Source: Saccharina japonica (taxonomy: Eukaryota; Sar; Phaeophyceae; Laminariales; Laminariaceae). Taken from it: 64,000 nucleotides of DNA. Below the pieces are notes generated by a model, which was not told the origin of the DNA, made no database searches, and saw nothing but the letters and a program-made list of their open reading frames with translations. Each line of letters starts with the position of its first letter. Within the stretch, counting starts at the first letter, position 1. Where the stretch lies: assembly GCA_008828725.1 (NCBI GenBank), contig MEHQ01001023.1, positions 143,341 to 207,340 on the forward strand, given 5' to 3'. This document shows, one piece after another, positions 41,470-53,969 of this stretch. Both the position numbers and the translations under genes were made by a program.

Positions 41470-41900
41470 TTTTGGTGGCAGTGCCGTGCCAACCCACGGC
41501 AGTGCCCACAGCATATCACGGCAATAACCAGGGCAAGCCCCGCGGCCATGATCACGGCAATGCTCGCAGTAAGGCCCCGCGCGGCAAGACCCGCGGCAAG
41601 GCTCAATGGGGACAAGGGTGCCAGGTAGGCCCCCGGCGGCTCCTGCGGAGGGCTGATTACATTTCTGCACCTTGTGGGCGGGAGTAGGGTGCCAAAATGG
41701 GATACAGGCCCACTGCGGGGTCAACGTACCAAATGGGAACAGGGTGTCAGGTGGGTTTCTTGCTGTGGGTCTGAATGTGGGGTCTTGCCGTGGACAAGTA
41801 CGAAGGCATTTCCTGCGGGCATAACCGGTTCACGTGCCGCGGCAGCGCCGTTGCCGATGGCAACCCACATGGGCCTTGCCCTGGCATGCCATTAAGAACA
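41470..41900. repeat. CGGCA-rich irregular repeat
   Basis: Scattered CACGGCA, GCGGCAAG and GGCAATGC motifs with many CCGCGG-type palindromes; related in flavour to 43365-43680. No gene. Confidence 0.55.
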
Positions 41901-43364
41901 TAATATTATTGTGCATCCGTGCTCCCTCTCCCCGGACATGTCGTCGGCGAACTTGGATGCCCCCTCCGGCCAGGTAGAGCCGTGATCTCCCAGGGCGATG
42001 ACACTCTCCGGCGAGAGATTCCCCACAACCTGGACACCACGCGTCAAATAGGCACAGCCCAAACACTAGCCAATGACCCAGCCAACCCCCCAATCAGGCA
42101 GCGAAGCGAGTGCAAAACCGCGCGAGAAAGAAATAAGGAGAGGTGCGTAGTGGACGGGTTCAATACTGTGGGCTGTTTTAAGACAGCAGCAACTAGCTGT
42201 ACGGGTGCGTAGTAATATGTAGTGGTCGGTATAAAGGGTGGAAACGTATCACTGCGCTGTCAGACCACAAGCAAGCAAGGGGCAACGACATGGACAGTTG
42301 CTACTACAGCAGTACGTACAGCGGTGTGTTCGTCCACCATGCATGGGTGTATGCGTGCCTCCAGGTAACATCAGACTATTGTGGCGATACATGTTTTGCA
42401 GCGACTACAGTACACCAGTCTATCTACTCAACGCTCAGTAGCATGGGGTACTACTGTACTATAGAACAAGAAGCATAACAGTCGACGTTATGAGGTTGAT
42501 CTACGTACTGGTTTGAAGTAACACGTACGAGCACGGTCAGGTACTGGTGGGGAATCTGCGGCGGAATTACGTGCCAGTCGTGCGGTGAAATTGCGTTCGA
42601 GTTGTGTGGTCTAACCGTCAGTATCGATACTGGGAACGGTGCCAAGTATCGATGCTTGGAACGTTTCTGCTTAATGGACTGTCGCCCAGTACAACGACCC
42701 GTAGGATAATGTCTGCCTAACCGTAGATAGACGTGATTTGACCGAGGGCGGTCATGCAAGTGCACACCCTCACTCTCTCGGCCTCACTCCTGCCTCTTCC
42801 TCTGGTCTTTTATCCTTTCACCCGCCAGCGACAACTTTCAGCATCAAACATCTTGTTTGATTTTTGAACGCCAACCAGGTACTGTACAAGTTGACCACTA
42901 TACCAGCGTAAGCCTGGGCTACCACCCACCCGCCAAGAGTGTACAGTACCAACTAGAAACCCGAATATCGCTATGTAGAGCACGCTGGAAAAATTGCTCT
43001 GCTCCCACTGGAAATATCGTGGACGGCAGAAAATATGCCTACACGGCAGGTGACCACAGGAGGATGTTCGATACCGGTACATATTACACTACAGTACATA
43101 AATCGCAGATCCATTTTATGTACCTGGCATAACCGTGGGTGTACACCTGTGGGTATAGAACGAAAGTACATCGACGCACATCTACAGTAGAGGTGGGAAC
43201 GTTGCGAAGGCCTAGCGAGGCTGTCGTAGACTGGATGGACAATGACATGCCCGCAAGTTGGCGCGTTCCGGGGGGTCCCGGAATGTATCTCTCGGCCACA
43301 CGTACAAATTATCGGATGGGAGAGGGATGTACACTATTTTCGTTTTAGTAGCACTGCTGTCGAC
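41901..43364. other. gene-free stretch
   Basis: No exon or repeat family recognised. ORFs present are short and low in protein-like character. Confidence 0.35.
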
Positions 43365-43680
43365 ATGCCGCGGGCATTGCCGCGACATGCCGCAGTCACT
43401 GCCGTGACATGCCGCGGTCACTGCCGCAACATGCCGCGGTCACTGCCGTGACTGCCGTGACAGGTCGCGGTCACTACCGCCACATGTCGCGACATGTCGC
43501 GGCATACCGCGAAACGACTGCCGCGGCAAGGCCCACGGCAACCTTCACGGCAACCCTAACCCTAGCCCTAGCCCTAACCCTAACCCTAACCCCAACCCGT
43601 GGGCCTTGCCGTGGCATGCCGTGACATGCCGCCACATGCCACGGCACATGTCGCGACATGTCGCGGGCAGTGCCACGAAA
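43365..43680. repeat. CATGCCGCGG satellite enclosing telomere-like repeats
   Basis: Units such as CATGCCGCGGTCACTGCCG recur on both sides of an interstitial telomere-like block at 43553-43598. Dense in self-complementary CCGCGG and CATGTCGCGACATG. Confidence 0.8.
43553..43598. repeat. interstitial telomere-like block
   Basis: Seven or so CCCTAA/CCCTAG hexamers in a row (CCCTAACCCTAACCC). Confidence 0.85.
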
Positions 43681-44367
43681 AATTCAAATGATATACATCC
43701 CTGCGGTAGGATCTCGCCGAGGGACACCGGTCCCCGGCAGTCTTACGAAATGAGAGCGTGGAGACAGAGCGCTGCTCGCGCCGCCGCGCATGGGCACAGC
43801 AGCGCTGCATGCAGGAGAAAATCTGCGCACCGGGGGGGGACTGCCCAGCCATTTTACATCGTAGGCATTGCGTTCAGGCGATTCCTGGAGCAAGTGTCTC
43901 GCGGGAAAACTAAAGGAGACAAGGTCATGCCAATTGGTGACTGGAAGACGGGGAAGAAAATGACGCGATACAACGTTGGGTCTACTACTGTACCACCAGT
44001 AAAACGGGTAGCGGAGGCGAAGCGGAAACGGGGGTAGACCTGAGACAGCCTGTCTGACCCGCCGTTGCCACCACCGGCTTTCACAGAAGACTTTTCTGAT
44101 GTCTGCGGACGAAGGTATTGCTACAAATAGAGTAAGTTTGGGTGAGGGGAGGTAACAGCACTCCGGGATATAGTGGCCAGCAAAGGAGTAAGAAGTTTGG
44201 GTGGGCCCACCGGCCGGCGCAGGAGGCCTCATCCAATCCAATACTTTCACCAAGGCCGTTTCCTATTCGGTTCGAGTTTGGAGCTTCAGATTATGGTCTG
44301 ATCGCTTTTTCAGCGACCTGCAGTAGTTCGAAAACCGAAACAGCTTTCCTACGGAAGAAAAACGGGT

Positions 44368-44579
44368 TTATTGTACGTGCAGATATTCGAGCAAACGGCG
44401 AGACCAACTGCTGTTGTGGTCTGGCGCCGCGAAGAGACACGCCGAGTGCGCTGCACCGGGCGTAGGGCCCAAGCGTCCGAAGCCACGCTGGCTGCCTTTG
44501 GTCTGGCGGCAACGTGCCGAGTGCGCTCGAGTCGACCTGTCTGTAGTTTGACGCAACGAAGCATCCGAGCCCAGCACTG

Positions 44580-44626
<47 letters not shown>

Positions 44627-44907
44627 AAAGCAGAAATTCTATGAGTACGGAGAGGCGCGCGCCGAGTCCGCCTCTCTTCGTCTCTAGGCCCGAGCCCGCG
44701 CCAGCCGACTGTAGTCTGGCGACGGAGAAACGCACCGATCGCCGACTGCGCGTCGGGCGCGAAGCAACGTCGCTGTGTCACCATCCAACTCACCGATCGT
44801 TCTGCTGCTGCAGCTGCTTGCATGCGTGGATACCATCTTGAATTTGAAGACCATGCCATTTTTTTATTGGAAAATCTGATGACCCAAGTCGTCGGAGTTT
44901 GGGCCAA
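44368..44907 (-). other. 180-codon frame with polyglutamine
   Basis: Open because of a CTG repeat and GC-rich flanks that repeat CGCCGAGTGCGC. No domain. I do not call it a gene. Confidence 0.25.
44580..44626. repeat. CTG microsatellite
   Basis: About 15 CTG units without interruption. Confidence 0.95.
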
Positions 44908-45340
44908 AACCTGACGACTTGGGCCATCGAATTATCAAATCGAAAAAAATCCGGTCAGAGTTTCACAATCGGACTGCATAAGAAGGCGCTTTCGTTTTTG
45001 AAATTAAAAAATACAAATCTGAAGCTCGAAGTCGAATCGCATAGGAAACGGCCCAAGTGATCCGTAACAGAGAGGGGAAGAGTACCACATAGTAATACTA
45101 ACATCCATAACAATGGTTCCAAACTATGGAACACAGGCTGGAACCACACCTTTGGTGACATTAACTGGAGAGCTGTACGACGTGAGATCAGTTGCGCTTA
45201 CAGTAAGCTCCCCGTAAACCCGATCTCCCACAGTATTTGTCTTTTGAATGCTCTTCCATGGAAAGTGCCATCGAATTTTTCTTTACTTCCATGGCGGAAG
45301 TACATTCAACTTCCATGGAAGCTTTTTTTTACTTCCATGG

Positions 45341-46076
45341 AAGTAAACCATGGAAGCGAGGGAAGCTTCCATGAACTCCCCCGCTGATCCCAGTTGGTAA
45401 ACCGTCCCACCCAAAGTGAGCCCATCCCTATTACCAAAATGTGGACCAATTACAAATGGTATATAAAGACCCGTCAGCGCGGAACCACACTAGTAATAAT
45501 GTCTAGTGGTCGAAGGCCCTCGTCAAACGGAAATCCATTCCATGGAAATAACAAAATCTTCCATGAACGCAAGTTTTATTTCCATTGTATGTAGTAAAAC
45601 TTACTTTTTTGCACAGGGTCTACCACATTGTTTGTCTTTTTTTCATTTACTTCCATGGAAGTCAATTTTATTGTTTACTTCCATGAAAGTGTGTATGTAG
45701 TAAAAATTTCTTTTTTGCACAGGGTCTACCACATTATTATGTGTCTTTTTTTTATTTACTTCCATGGAAGTCAATTTTATTGTTCACTTCCATGAAAGTA
45801 AAAAACTTTCAGGGTACTGCAGTAAACCGTATCTACCTTCATGGGACTCAAAAACACTTCCATGGTTCCATGGAAGTTTCCGTTAGAAGAGGGCCTTCGG
45901 CCACTATTAGACAGGTCTATTGTGGTTCCGTGCTGCGCGCTACACGGTTTTAAAATCCCGTTTGCATTTGGTCCACGTTTTGGTAATCGGGATGGGCCTA
46001 CGTCGTACTTCGGGTGGGACGGTGTACCAACTGGGAGCAGGGGGTGGGTTCATGCCCTTGCTTCCATGTTTTACTT
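45341..46076. mobile_element. foldback element with ACTTCCATGGAAGT palindromes
   Basis: Arms of about 200 bp (45341-45538 and 45872-46076) are inverted copies: CCAGTTGGTAAACCGTCCCA against CCAGTTGGTACACCGTCCCA, GCGCGGAACCACACTAG against GCACGGAACCACAATAG, GGCCGAAGGCCCTC in both. The loop holds a roughly 107-bp tandem repeat (TTTTTTGCACAGGGTCTACC twice). The palindrome ACTTCCATGGAAGT recurs through and around it (45250-46215). Confidence 0.75.
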
Positions 46077-46545
46077 CAATCAAAGTGATTTCTTTTAATT
46101 TACTTCCAATTCACATGTGAGTAAGAACACTTCCATGATCCATGGAAGTAAAAAACTATGCGTGGAAGTAAATTTTACTTCCATGGGAGTAAACAAATCT
46201 TTCGTGGAAGTAAAATTGACCACTACGTATATGAAACTAAAAAACCTTTTGTGGTGAAATTTTTTCCGGGAGTAAACTCACAAGTCAAATTAATGTCGTA
46301 GATCGCGAGGCCGTGAACGTTTGTAAATGGGGATAAACAGGAGGAGGGTTCGTGATCGGAGGGAGTAAAAACAATACCAAGTATATTTTGTAGTACAGGT
46401 CAATACGCCGATAAATTCGACACTGGCTGTGCATGTTGATATGGTCGTATCAACATGAGGAAGACAGACGTCCGTGACACTTGTTGTTTCGCTTTGCGAG
46501 CCGTGAGGGATTCTTACAATAAACGCCTGCCAAATTACTAGACTA

Positions 46546-46717
46546 CAGTACGGGACGCCTAATGAGAAACAAGCTAATAAGAAAGCCAGGCTGAGATTCG
46601 AAGAAAATAAGAAATTTGGGAGTCGTTATCTTGAAATTTATGTAGAAAGCACCCTCTCTCCGATAAGAGACCCAGCCTGGACTAGATTTCCTGTTTCTTA
46701 TTAGGTGTCCCGTACTG
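46546..46717. mobile_element. TA-flanked pogo-like MITE, family D
   Basis: 172 bp between TA dinucleotides with ends CAGTACGGGACGCCTAATGA and, inverted, CAGTACGGGACACCTAATAA. The CAGTAC start resembles family A. Confidence 0.9.
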
Positions 46718-46824
46718 TAATGCATGTAGGAGAGGAAGTCTTCGAGACGCTCTGAACCGGGAGTATAGGGACAAAACAAGCCCATCCTAGTGGACGTCAC
46801 CCACATGTTGACCCTCAAGCGCAG

Positions 46825-47170
46825 GTGCACCTGCGAGGAGGCAATGCCGATGACGATGGATCAGCTGCCTCTACCTCCGAGGCGCGCAAGTGTCAACACT
46901 ACGCTCGTCCGGGGCATGCTTCCTTCGACGAACGGAGCCACAAACTTGCCACTTTAGTGGTGGAGAGCTCTGGGCGCCTCGGGGTAGAAGGCAGCAACTT
47001 CATCGACCAGCTAGCAGCAGCTAGCATCGTGGGGGGGGGGGTGGGATGGAGGATCGATGGAAAGGAAAGGGCTGGTTAAGGGACGCCTGCTCCAAACTAT
47101 CTCGGCGACTACACAGGTCGCCATTTCGAGGAGAGTGTCGCGTTTCAAGCTCCAGCTTAGGGACCGCCCG
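46825..47170 (+). pseudogene. LINE-like reverse transcriptase C-terminal fragment
   Basis: Reads HASFDERSHKLATLVVESSG and RLGVEGSNFIDQLAA, then one frame over ERKGLVKGRLLQTISATTQV and SRRVSRFKLQLRDR. The frame change coincides with a G-run at 47031-47041. The pattern resembles the C-terminal region after the reverse transcriptase in LINE ORF2 proteins. R1 copy 7 lies just downstream. Confidence 0.45.
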
Positions 47171-47269
47171 TCAGTGAAGGGGGGGGGGGGGGGGGGGTAC
47201 TCATTTGTTGCTCGCCTTAAGTCATTTTACCATTACCACGCATCGTTTACGAGACGGAGCAGGAGCATG

Positions 47270-47385
47270 GGGGGGTACTTCATTTTCATGCATGGCTGTA
47301 CGTACTTCGTATGACCATAGACCCTCGCATCCCTACACTGCCGGGACGGAGCATGTTGGGTTTTCACCGACCAGGGGAGGGGGGG
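47270..47385 (-). repeat. dispersed repeat R1, copy 7 (partial)
   Basis: TACTTCATTTTCATGCATGG, TATGACCATAGACCCTCGCA, CTGCCGGGACGGAGCATGTT, then a G-run. The 5' third is missing. Confidence 0.75.
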
Positions 47386-47659
47386 GTGGCAGACCCACAC
47401 CCACCGACGGCGTGGGAACGGGGCTTGAATGCGGCTTTATAATATAAAATAAGAGTACGTAATGAGAAGGAAGGGGAATATACACAAAATGCAGTGAAGA
47501 AAGCTCAAGTCGGAAATAGGTACAAGATTGAGTCACGCTTTGTGCATGTATATATATATGGCTCTTTTTGTTTCAGAAATTCTTTGGTTTTCTTCTTCCA
47601 GAGTTCTTCTGAGTGGTCGTCCTCCCTCTCGGCCTCTCATCTAAGAAGGCCCTCCGCAA

Positions 47660-47830
47660 TCTATTGTGGCCAGCAATGTTGATCATCGATGGACGCTGTG
47701 CACAGCCTACTATGGCGGTGGACAATGCATATCGGTGGATAGCTTGGCACAATCTATTGCGGCCGGTGGCTATATCGATGGGCACGTTTCTCAATCTATT
47801 GGGTCGGGTGGACAATTTCTATCGGTTGAC
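47660..47830. repeat. CAATCTATTG direct repeats
   Basis: CAATCTATTG(T/C)GGCC(A/G)G or close variants occur three times in 130 bp, each followed by ATCGATGG or ATCGGT(G/T). Unassigned. Confidence 0.5.
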
Positions 47831-48007
47831 GGTACCCCCAGCCTATTATCATCCTTTGCCATCCTCGACAATGTGTTGTATTTGGCATGAGCTTCAACGT
47901 TGATCACTCATAAGCACTCCGAAAGAAGAAATCAACAGAAACAAGAAAAACTGTCTGCGCAAAATCTACTCCCTTCTGCACAAAACCATCGCCAGCATCT
48001 ATCTGAG

Positions 48008-48960
48008 TCATCGTGTGGTTTTCATCACGTTCCACTCCTCCACCGTTATACCGTTTGGGTGGTAGGATCTAGTGGCAATTTTCCGAACTCTTAGAGGCTG
48101 ACATACCGCGGGCGAAAGCTTTGAGCAGAACTGGAGGCCCTTGTCCGAGAGTATTCCGGTTGAGGATAACGTTAGCGGTGCCTTCAGCGGCGAACTTGGC
48201 TGTGCAACTGTGAACATGACAGCCCGACGCCTAAAACGATCAGTGAAGAGCAAGGTATTGGTGTTTCCGCAAGGCGTGACTGGAAGAGGGCCGAGGCAAT
48301 CGACGCTGACAACGATACCGGGCCCTTCTGGCAGGGGCATCGAGACAGTGAGCCACCGGACCAACATGCCACGGGGTTTCCGTGCTTGGCATTTCAAGCA
48401 GTGGCGTAGCCACCACCGGGTGCAGACGCTCATACCCATCGACCACTTTAAACGTTTGAGCTTGCGCATCGTGCGAGCGGTTCCTAGGTGACAGGAAAAC
48501 GTGGAATGGCAAGCCTGCATGGTCCAGGGGCCCATGAGCAGCGGCGCGCAAATACGAAGAGGCTCCTCGTTCAATAAACAAGACGTGAGTCCCACCGAAA
48601 GCTGCGAGTCAGGCACAAGGGGGTGAGACGGCTGCCGGATGATGAGCAGGACGAAGCCGTCGTCGGCGATGCGTAGTCGTCGTTTGCCAGCGAGCTCCTC
48701 AACGCGAGCAGGAAGGTATCTGGCTTGAAGGAAAACACGAACCAAACGCCGATTTTCAAGGCCTCCGGCCGGCCAAGAACTATGCAGCGCATGGTGGCGT
48801 GGCACGCGGGCATTGCCTCTTGCTCTTGCGCACAGTCGGCGTGTGGTTAGCGCGCCGTGGAATAACCGAAGTGTTTATTCGGCAGCTGCGTCGAGGGTAC
48901 ACAAGTCGGTCGTTGTGACGGGACGGTACGCCAGTCGGGGGCGGGAGCAATAAAATAGGA
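48008..48960 (-). pseudogene. Ty3/gypsy integrase remnant
   Basis: Integrase joins element DNA to the host. Zinc finger HHCC is visible (ACHSTFSCHLG ... HCLKC). The core follows: VVSVDCLGPLPVTPCGNTN with the first Asp, LLFTDRFRRRA, and LSDKGLQF with the second Asp; Asn of the usual SDNG is Lys. Near SYHPNG the frame leaves the family pattern before the catalytic Glu region and stops. RNase H lies upstream on the same strand, giving the gypsy order. Confidence 0.8.
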
Positions 48961-49489
48961 GTTATCACAGGCTCGGTTCGGCGCGATCGCGGTCTGACGG
49001 GATGGGTAGAGGCGATGCGGCAGGAGGAGCAAGGACCAAAACGACGGCTGGAGGTGGTCGTGGCCGTGGGGCTCGTAGCGGGGTTAGTATCACGCCTGGC
49101 AGATTGTCGAGGGCCCCCGCCTTGCCCGAGGTCATAATCAACAGCACACGACGCAAGTTACAGCAGTTGTTCGACGGTGCGTCCTGGCGGAGATGCGGCT
49201 CGAAGGCAGAAAAACAGCCACAAGGTACCGAATTGCCCAGCAGCGAAGGGGCGGACGCGGCCGGATCAGTAAATTCGGCGGAATATTCTCCCTGTGAAGT
49301 GCTCGTCGGGAGGGCAGCACGCTGGGCGACAGCTGTCGCGGCAACGAAAGCTTATGCAGAGCCCTTGCCGCCCTCGAAGGGTACGGCCAAAACGGAAGCG
49401 AAATCGGTGTTGGCGGTAGATCAAAGTGCCTGACGGCCTGGACGGCGATTGACGGTGGCGACGCAAGCAGATACACTAGGGAAAAAAAA
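48961..49489 (-). other. gypsy RNase H-integrase spacer, decayed
   Basis: Lies between the two gypsy remnants. Frames on both strands are open but GC-rich and without motifs. I take it as degraded pol spacer. Confidence 0.4.
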
Positions 49490-50241
49490 TCCCGAAATAT
49501 AGTAGAAAAGTCGCCAGCCCTTATTCGTGGCCGATGTGCGCGAACATTGCGAAAATCCGAAAAGGAAAAAAGTAGCTCATCCAGAACAGCACCATCGGGG
49601 CGGGGCACCAACCCACTCGAGCGGACACCTGGGGTCCGTGAAGAACGAATGAAAAAGTCCACAGGCCCGGATGAGGAAGATACCGCCGCCCCAGACGGGA
49701 GTGAGGCTGCTAGACACAGTTCGATCGTGTTTCGTGGCGGGCTCTAGCAAGCGGGACATAAAAAAAAAACCCTAGCGTTTCTGTTGGCGCTGTTCTTGCG
49801 ACATTCGAGTGTGTAGTCGAACGTGGTGAGAAACTCGAGTCATCGCTGGACGCGCGCGTGGTGGCCCCCAACTTTGCTGATGCTCTCCAGTGTGCCTTTT
49901 GATCCGAAAATACGCGGAACATTGTGTCCCAAAATGTACGTAACGTCAAAGGCGTTTGATGGCCCAAACAACTGCTTTCATCTCGGAAAAAACCGAGCGG
50001 AGTGCGGGGCCTCTCAGAATCGAGGGTTGCGCGGCCGATGTACAGAGTCACGCCCAACAAAACCGGCGAAAAAGGTAACTGGAGCTTGCCGACGGCGCCC
50101 AATCGGGACTCCTTGCAGCGACGCTTGAAAGCAGTTGCCACCATGGGACTGCTTCCAGTTGTTAAACGCCAATATTGGGTCCGTGTGTGTCTCGACACCT
50201 GTTCGTACGAAGGGGAGTGGTCGATTTGAGGGTGAGTTCAT
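49490..50241 (-). pseudogene. Ty3/gypsy reverse transcriptase/RNase H remnant
   Basis: Minus strand shows APVTFFAGFVGRDSVHRP upstream, a stop-containing middle, then VGGHHARVQR, a stop, LEFLTTFDYTLECRKNSAN. This is the end of a gypsy RNase H. The spacer FLSRLLEPATKHDR-type sequence follows in another frame. At least one nonsense change and one frameshift. Confidence 0.65.
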
Positions 50242-51034
50242 AGCAGTCTAAAATTGGCGCCATTGCCCAACTTACGTAAGCTGACACACTGGGAGAGATG
50301 TGAGTACCCTGGCTACCGTGGTCTGGTGTCTCTGAGCGGGTCATCGAGGATGCTCGCCGTTGAGCTGTGGCATTTGAGCTGATCGGGGGATGCTAGGCGG
50401 CCGCTTGTGAAGTGGGGGCTGGGAACGGGAGGTGAGGGCGGTGTTGTGGTCGGTGAACTATTTCGGGCTGTATATATGAGGAAGGACGTATACTCACATC
50501 ACCGATTGCCCGTCATTGACCTGGCTGTTTCATGATCAGAACCTTTCCTCCAAGCGGCACCAGGGGAGGTCTGCGCTTGACCGAATACGGCATGGAATCT
50601 GAAGTGACCACCCGGTGTTCGTCGCCCGCTCCCGGATGCCCTGCCAAGGTTTTCCGTGTTCTGCGTCAAGGTGAGAATATCAGCGACGCTTTTCCGGGCG
50701 ATGTAAAGCGCCATCAAACGAATTGTGGTCCGATGTGTCAAGCATGGAACGACATTCTCCTTGCAGAGATTGGTGCGGACGAGGTGGGTGCGCCGGCAGC
50801 AGAGGGTGACAAATTGATCCCAGTAAAATTGTATGAATGCACGCCATGTGCCACCTGTCCTGCAAATAATATATACAGCCCGTAAAAACGCGCTTGAAGC
50901 CAGATACCCAACCGCGGTACATAGCTGCTATTGCATGCCTGGTTAATCAACCGTGTTGCCTGTTACGACAACTGGAATGGTGGGTATAAGGGACATCCAA
51001 GACCTTAAGCAGGAATCACAAGCAGGAGTATATG
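50242..51034. other. stretch with one unassigned frame
   Basis: A plus-strand frame at 50532-50885 (117 codons) has Cys/His pairs (APGCPAKVF, KRHQTNCGPMCQAW, CTPCATCP) that could bind zinc, but there is no family match and no context. The rest is empty. Confidence 0.3.
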
Positions 51035-51733
51035 CACCACTCTGGAGCACATTATAGGGACCATGGCTTAGACGGGCGTGTTATAAGTACCGTTCACTGT
51101 TTTGCTTAATATGACGGAGATGCCGTCCGAAAAGCATTTTTTGGTTTGGTTCATGTCAGTAGAACATGATCAAGGTTATGCAGGGGAACACAAACATGAC
51201 ATCCCCGGGCCTTGGTGCGATTTTCGTCAATCCCAATTTCGGACGTTTTTCTATATATATATATATTTTTCAATTATTTGTTTTTTTACCATCGTAATCA
51301 ACAGAACAGTTTAGGCGGTGACGACGCTCTGAAAACTGAAAACACACTGGGCTACCTACAACTCGCTTTACCGAAAAAAAAACTGATACTTAGGAAAGGC
51401 CAGTGGTGGCATCTTTTTGCGTCCTTCTTTTTTTAGTGGATCTTTGGATCGGCGGGAAAGTTTCAATTCCGGTGTCTTTTGTTTAAAAAAAATGAACCTT
51501 GGAAGGACCTCCAACTGGAGCAATCGTATGAAGAGCTCCGGGTCCCCTTTCTTAGTGAGACCACGTGAAGGTTATTGCACGGTCGAGCTGATTTTATTTT
51601 GGGCTGCTTTGGACCGCCAGCTCATCGTGAACCCCAGTTAAAAAAAAAACGGAATTCCGATTGTTCGTATTGTCGCCAAGATCTTGGCATGCGTACATAC
51701 CCAAATGGTCCCTATAATGTGCACCAGAGTGGG
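51035..51733. mobile_element. inverted-repeat element, about 700 bp
   Basis: Ends CACCACTCTGGAGCACATTA and, inverted, CCCACTCTGGTGCACATTAT, continuing GGGACCAT on both. About 30-bp inverted ends, noncoding interior. Flanking duplication unclear. Confidence 0.65.
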
Positions 51734-53735
51734 TACCTACCATACCTGACCTAAAAATACCACCCTTCTCTTAGATACTACCCCCCCCACAGGAAACCAC
51801 CCCCCGGTGATAAACAGAGCACACCTAGAAATTAAAACATAAGCTTATCACCGGGGTATGTTATATACCACCCTCCTGGGCCAAAACGCCTTCCAAACAA
51901 CATGAAACAAATACCACCCCCGGGGGTTCCTACACAAAATCACTTGTACGTACAGTAGTATCGATATCGTTCGACAGCACGCATCAAAGATAACGACGAC
52001 AACATCGAACAGGCGCAGAGCCCTTCCGCACGGGCGGCCTGTCTCCGTAGGCAGAACGCAGCTGGTCGTGTCCCCGGAGAAGCCAGTTGACCCGCGACAC
52101 GGTCTGCTGGCGGGTCTTTGGCCCCGAGCGGGGCCACGATCTGCTTCGTTCTTCGTCCGCCCGCGAACCACCCCTGCTGCACCTGCGCCTCAAGCTCCGG
52201 CAGCAGCGCTGGACGAGCCAGTCACGGCAACGCCTGTCACGCCAGCCACAGCAGCAAGTCCCGCACCAGTCACAGTGTCTGCAACTGTTATAGGTATTTC
52301 TACGCGATGCACGGCCCCCTTATTATCACCCCCTCTGGTATCCGACTGGAAACACCAAAAGGTGCCAACCAACGCGGTTTGCGGTATCACCCCCCTGTTT
52401 GTACCCCGCCCCCCCCCCCCCGCCACCTCGACTGTCTACCCACCGCTCTGCGTGAGCAAGGCACTGCGCCGAGCACCTCTGCACCGGGTTTATCCAAATT
52501 ACTAGTATGTTGGAGGTGCCATGAGGCAATTGAAAAGATAGATGAATGTGTGTATTATTATTGCCACCTCCGGAGAGGGTGACGGGAGGAGGAGGGGTAA
52601 AAAGGAACTCAACTCCGAAGTAGCCAAAACCGAAGTGACCAAGAGAGGCCCTCCCTCCCCCAAGCTCGCCTCGTCCCCGAACCATAAATAGCGACAAGCG
52701 TTCTCGTCCCATACCTTGTCATAAATTTTTCGTACCATACAAAACACTCACGCGACTGAACGATACATTCTGGCCCTACTTTAACTGTACCACAAATTAG
52801 GGTTCCAATACGTACGTATGATATGAAATATGCCAAATACTGCCATACAGTAATAAAATATTCCTCTCATGAACTATGCTATTCCTTAGGCGGCGAATTG
52901 CCCCGAGCACAATACCCCATCATACATATTATAGATGCAATGCGGTTCCACAAATCGAACCATGATATCATAATTCCTCACACCCCCCCCCCCCCGGTAG
53001 CTGCCTGAAATCGTAAAAATGTGCCAATTGTCATGGCTTTCGGTATCAGCCCCCTTGTTACCACCCCTCTGCGGCCGGGGTGGGTGTGCCACGTGTGCAA
53101 AATATTACCCATTGTACTCTTATTAGTCCCCACTAGAAATCACCCCCCCCCCACTCCAGTAGAAATCACCCCCTGGTGATAAATGTGGCGAAAAATCTCG
53201 AATGAAACATGTCCATTACTACCGGGGGGTGATAGGTGCCACCCCATCACAGGAAGCCACCGCGGGTGATAAAATAAGGCGAAACGTGATTTAGATATCG
53301 GTTGGTGCTACGCTAGGGGGGGGGGGGCGGGTACCCCCCTTTGTGACTACCGCGTTTATGCCACTCGGGCGAGCGACTCCGAAACTCGCTCAAAATTGGA
53401 CGTGAAAACGTTTGCTTGGCTCAGCGCAACGGACAATCCCATGGTGGTATTGCGTATCGCGAAATAAAAAAATGCATACAAAGTTAAGACTGTCAAGTAT
53501 TAGAGCGGTCTCTCGGCCGCCTGGCTCTGGGCAGCTGAAAAAAACAAAATACCTATACCAAAACCCCCCTACCGTACTCGTATTATTAGCAGTAGTCTAT
53601 TCCCCCCCCGGGGTGGTTTCTTTAGTCAGATACGTGCGGTATTTCTGTTGACTCTGGTGGATTAAGCGAGCAAGCCTTTTTCTTCACAAACCCCACACAG
53701 TCGAAGGAGGCCCTTAAGGTAAAAGTCGTAAGCGG
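51734..53735. other. gene-free stretch with GGTGATAA motifs
   Basis: ACCCCCCGGTGATAAAC and its inverse TTATCACCGGGGT bracket 51800-51856; relatives (CACCCCCTGGTGATAA, GGGTGATAAAAT) lie at 53150-53275. A GC-rich minus-strand block at 52020-52290 is open but unrecognised. Confidence 0.45.
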
Positions 53736-53969
53736 ATGGAGCCTTCTGTGGACCTTTGGAATGCCGCTATTTTTGTTCGACACCCCCAATGGAGACCAAG
53801 GTCAGGAGGGAGTTTGCGGATATTCGAAGCCGGACAAAAGGAGGTCCTCGGAGAGGCAGGTGCACGACTTCAGGGACCCGTACTGGGGCGAGAGAGATAT
53901 CTGGACGGAGACTGGGAGAAGCTCGATCGCAAGGAGCTAAAGCAGGGGCGGGGGGGGGTTGGCGACATT

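Noticed and set aside
43684-44253. 189-codon minus-strand frame as a gene
   Set aside because: No recognisable motif, and it overlaps an equally long plus-strand frame; probably chance in GC-rich sequence.
46825-47079. Independent small gene at 46825
   Set aside because: It continues in another frame after a G-run and resembles the tail of a LINE protein, so treated as a fragment.
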